Positions 35,221 through 36,258 of a stretch of 36,258 bases of DNA are shown one piece after another. The stretch covers positions 1 to 36,258 of the forward strand of contig JAPPGE010000077.1 of assembly GCA_028821455.1 (NCBI GenBank). The letters run 5' to 3'. The notes beneath the pieces were generated by a model, which worked only from the letters and a program-made list of their open reading frames with translations, made no database searches and was not told the DNA's origin. How positions within the stretch are numbered: the stretch's first letter is position 1; each line of letters starts with the position of its first letter. The translations under genes were made by a program, and so were the position numbers. Source of the stretch: a bacterium. GTDB lineage: Bacteria; Pseudomonadota; Alphaproteobacteria; SP197.

Positions 35221-35320
35221 TTGAGGAGAAAGACGGGCTCTTCTCCTCATTGAACGATGTGAATCGGCTTGAACACTGACGAGAAAGACGCTAGGTTCTC
35301 CTCATTTGGTGAGGAGAACC
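35221..35320 (+). promoter_or_regulatory. Palindromic control region of the fic gene
   Basis: Two related palindromes precede the gene. The first is TGAGGAGAA...TTCTCCTCA at 35222-35250. The second is GGTTCTCCTCA...TGAGGAGAACC at 35294-35320, with 11-bp arms and a 5-base loop. Part of the second arm (GAGGAG) is the ribosome-binding site, so the repeat could hide it in RNA or act as an operator. The near-copy TGACGAGAAAGACG just before the second palindrome suggests the whole block was duplicated. Confidence 0.6.
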
Positions 35321-36258
35321 ATGTATATCTGGGAGCAACGGAACTGGCCCCAGTTCACTTGGGACAATGGTAGGTTACTTGAGCCGCTCGCGGCCGCGCG
35401 TCTGAAGCAAGGGCGGCTCCTTGGAGGCATGGCAAGCCTCGGCTTCGACCTGAAGCTCGAAGCGCAGCTAGAAGCCCTGACGGAAGACGCTGTCAAGAGT
35501 TCGGAGATCGAAGGCGAGATCCTTGACCGTGACAGCGTGCGATCTTCGCTCGCACGCCGCCTCGGCCTGCCGACGGCGGCAATCGCCCCGGTAGACCGGC
35601 GGACCGAAGGCATAGTCGAAATGATGCTCGATGCTACCGAGAACTACAGGTCATCACTGACGTCCGAACGACTGTTCGGCTGGCAGGCGGCAATGTTCCC
35701 GACAGGCTATTCAGGCATGTACAGGATCAAGACGGGTGCATGGCGCGACGATGTGGAAGGACCGATGCAGGTCGTTTCGGGTCCGGTCGGCCGTCAGCGG
35801 GTGCACTATCAGGCGCCGCCGGCTCAACAACTCGACGCTGAGATTCAGGCGTACTTGGAATGGTTCAATCGCCGAAGCGATCCCGAAGGCCTGTTGCGTG
35901 CCGGCCTGGCACATCTCTGGTTCGTGACAATCCACCCGTTCGAGGATGGCAACGGCCGTGTCGCGCGCGCGATCGCCGATCAGGCGCTGGCGCAGTCGGA
36001 GGACTCCGGACAGCGCTTCTACAGCATGTCGAGTCAGATCCGGAAAGAACGCTCCGATTACTACGACGCGCTTGAAAGCGCGCAGAAGGGCACGCTCGAC
36101 GTTACCCACTGGCTGGTCTGGTTCCTCGAGTGTTTTTCGCGAGCGATCGACGGTGCCGAGTCGGCCTGCGCGAATGTTCTGCGCAAGGCCGATTTTTGGC
36201 AACGCTACGCCCGCGAGCCCTTCACCAAACGCCAAAAGGCGGTGCTCAACAGGTTTCT
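35321..36258 (+). CDS. Fic-domain AMP transferase, 3' end beyond the window
   Basis: The first 312 residues of a Fic protein. The N-terminus (MYIWEQRNWPQFTWDN) is the DUF4172 type. The inhibitory helix motif S60-x-x-x-E64-G65 (SSEIEGE) is present, so the enzyme is probably self-inhibited (class II). The active loop H205-PFEDGNGR-VAR is complete. Such enzymes attach AMP to hydroxyl side chains of target proteins. The last visible residues (FTKRQKAVLNRF) look like the start of a winged helix, a common C-terminal DNA-binding domain in this class that would fit self-repression through the palindromes. GGAG before ATG 35321 supports the start. Confidence 0.9.
   Translation, partial: MYIWEQRNWPQFTWDNGRLLEPLAAARLKQGRLLGGMASLGFDLKLEAQLEALTEDAVKSSEIEGEILDRDSVRSSLARRLGLPTAAIAPVDRRTEGIVEMMLDATENYRSSLTSERLFGWQAAMFPTGYSGMYRIKTGAWRDDVEGPMQVVSGPVGRQRVHYQAPPAQQLDAEIQAYLEWFNRRSDPEGLLRAGLAHLWFVTIHPFEDGNGRVARAIADQALAQSEDSGQRFYSMSSQIRKERSDYYDALESAQKGTLDVTHWLVWFLECFSRAIDGAESACANVLRKADFWQRYAREPFTKRQKAVLNRF

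Noticed and set aside
1..36258. CRISPR array
   Set aside because: No regularly spaced repeats of 23-50 bases were seen; the only tandem repeat is two 24-bp units at 9949-9996.

Overview
The window is GC-rich and looks like an alphaproteobacterial chromosome, probably Rhodospirillales-like. The evidence is the gene orders ihfB-lapA-ocd-pyrF-trpF-trpB-trpA-accD-folC and EIIA(Man)-HPr-EI-ahcY, the type 2 ferredoxin-NADP reductase and the amgK-murU pair. Species cannot be named from the sequence alone.

Layout. Positions 1 to about 15.6 kb form an accessory, decaying region. It holds the tail of an unknown gene with a nuclease-like partner, a ruined Slam-type (DUF560) outer-membrane gene, and a two-gene unit pairing a HicA-like small protein with an HTH protein fused to a GIY-YIG nuclease domain. 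It continues with two TbpB-like surface lipoproteins, paralogous membrane/coiled-coil microproteins, a structured small-RNA candidate, and an HNH-type protein with four tandem DNA-binding repeats. It ends with fragments of a DNA methyltransferase, a serine recombinase and a glucokinase, a HEAT-repeat gene, and two overlapping tyrosine recombinases.

Positions 15.7 to 24.1 kb are mostly core genes on the plus strand. They are a permease-less regulatory PTS (EIIA, HPr, EI), ahcY, a reductase on the opposite strand, amgK-murU for peptidoglycan sugar recycling, trxA and a glutamine-synthetase-family ligase. Positions 24.1 to 31.4 kb are one long minus-strand operon for tryptophan, pyrimidine, malonyl-CoA and folate metabolism, led by ihfB. 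From 31.5 to 34.8 kb a Tat-type peptide-binding protein and a GcvT/DmdA-like folate enzyme are transcribed divergently. The window closes with a Fic AMPylase gene, cut by the window edge, preceded by palindromes that reach its ribosome-binding site.

How it fits together. The tyrosine recombinase pair sits exactly at the border between the broken genes and the PTS operon, so the left 15 kb is probably an integration hot spot. Its intact genes, unlike the surrounding fragments, are DNA-binding, nuclease-like or surface proteins. The most novel items are the HTH/GIY-YIG fusion with its small partner (2581-3985), the four-repeat HNH-derived protein (8177-9316), the RNA candidate just downstream of it (7933-8053) and the palindromic control region of the Fic gene. 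The functions given for these four are inferences from sequence.
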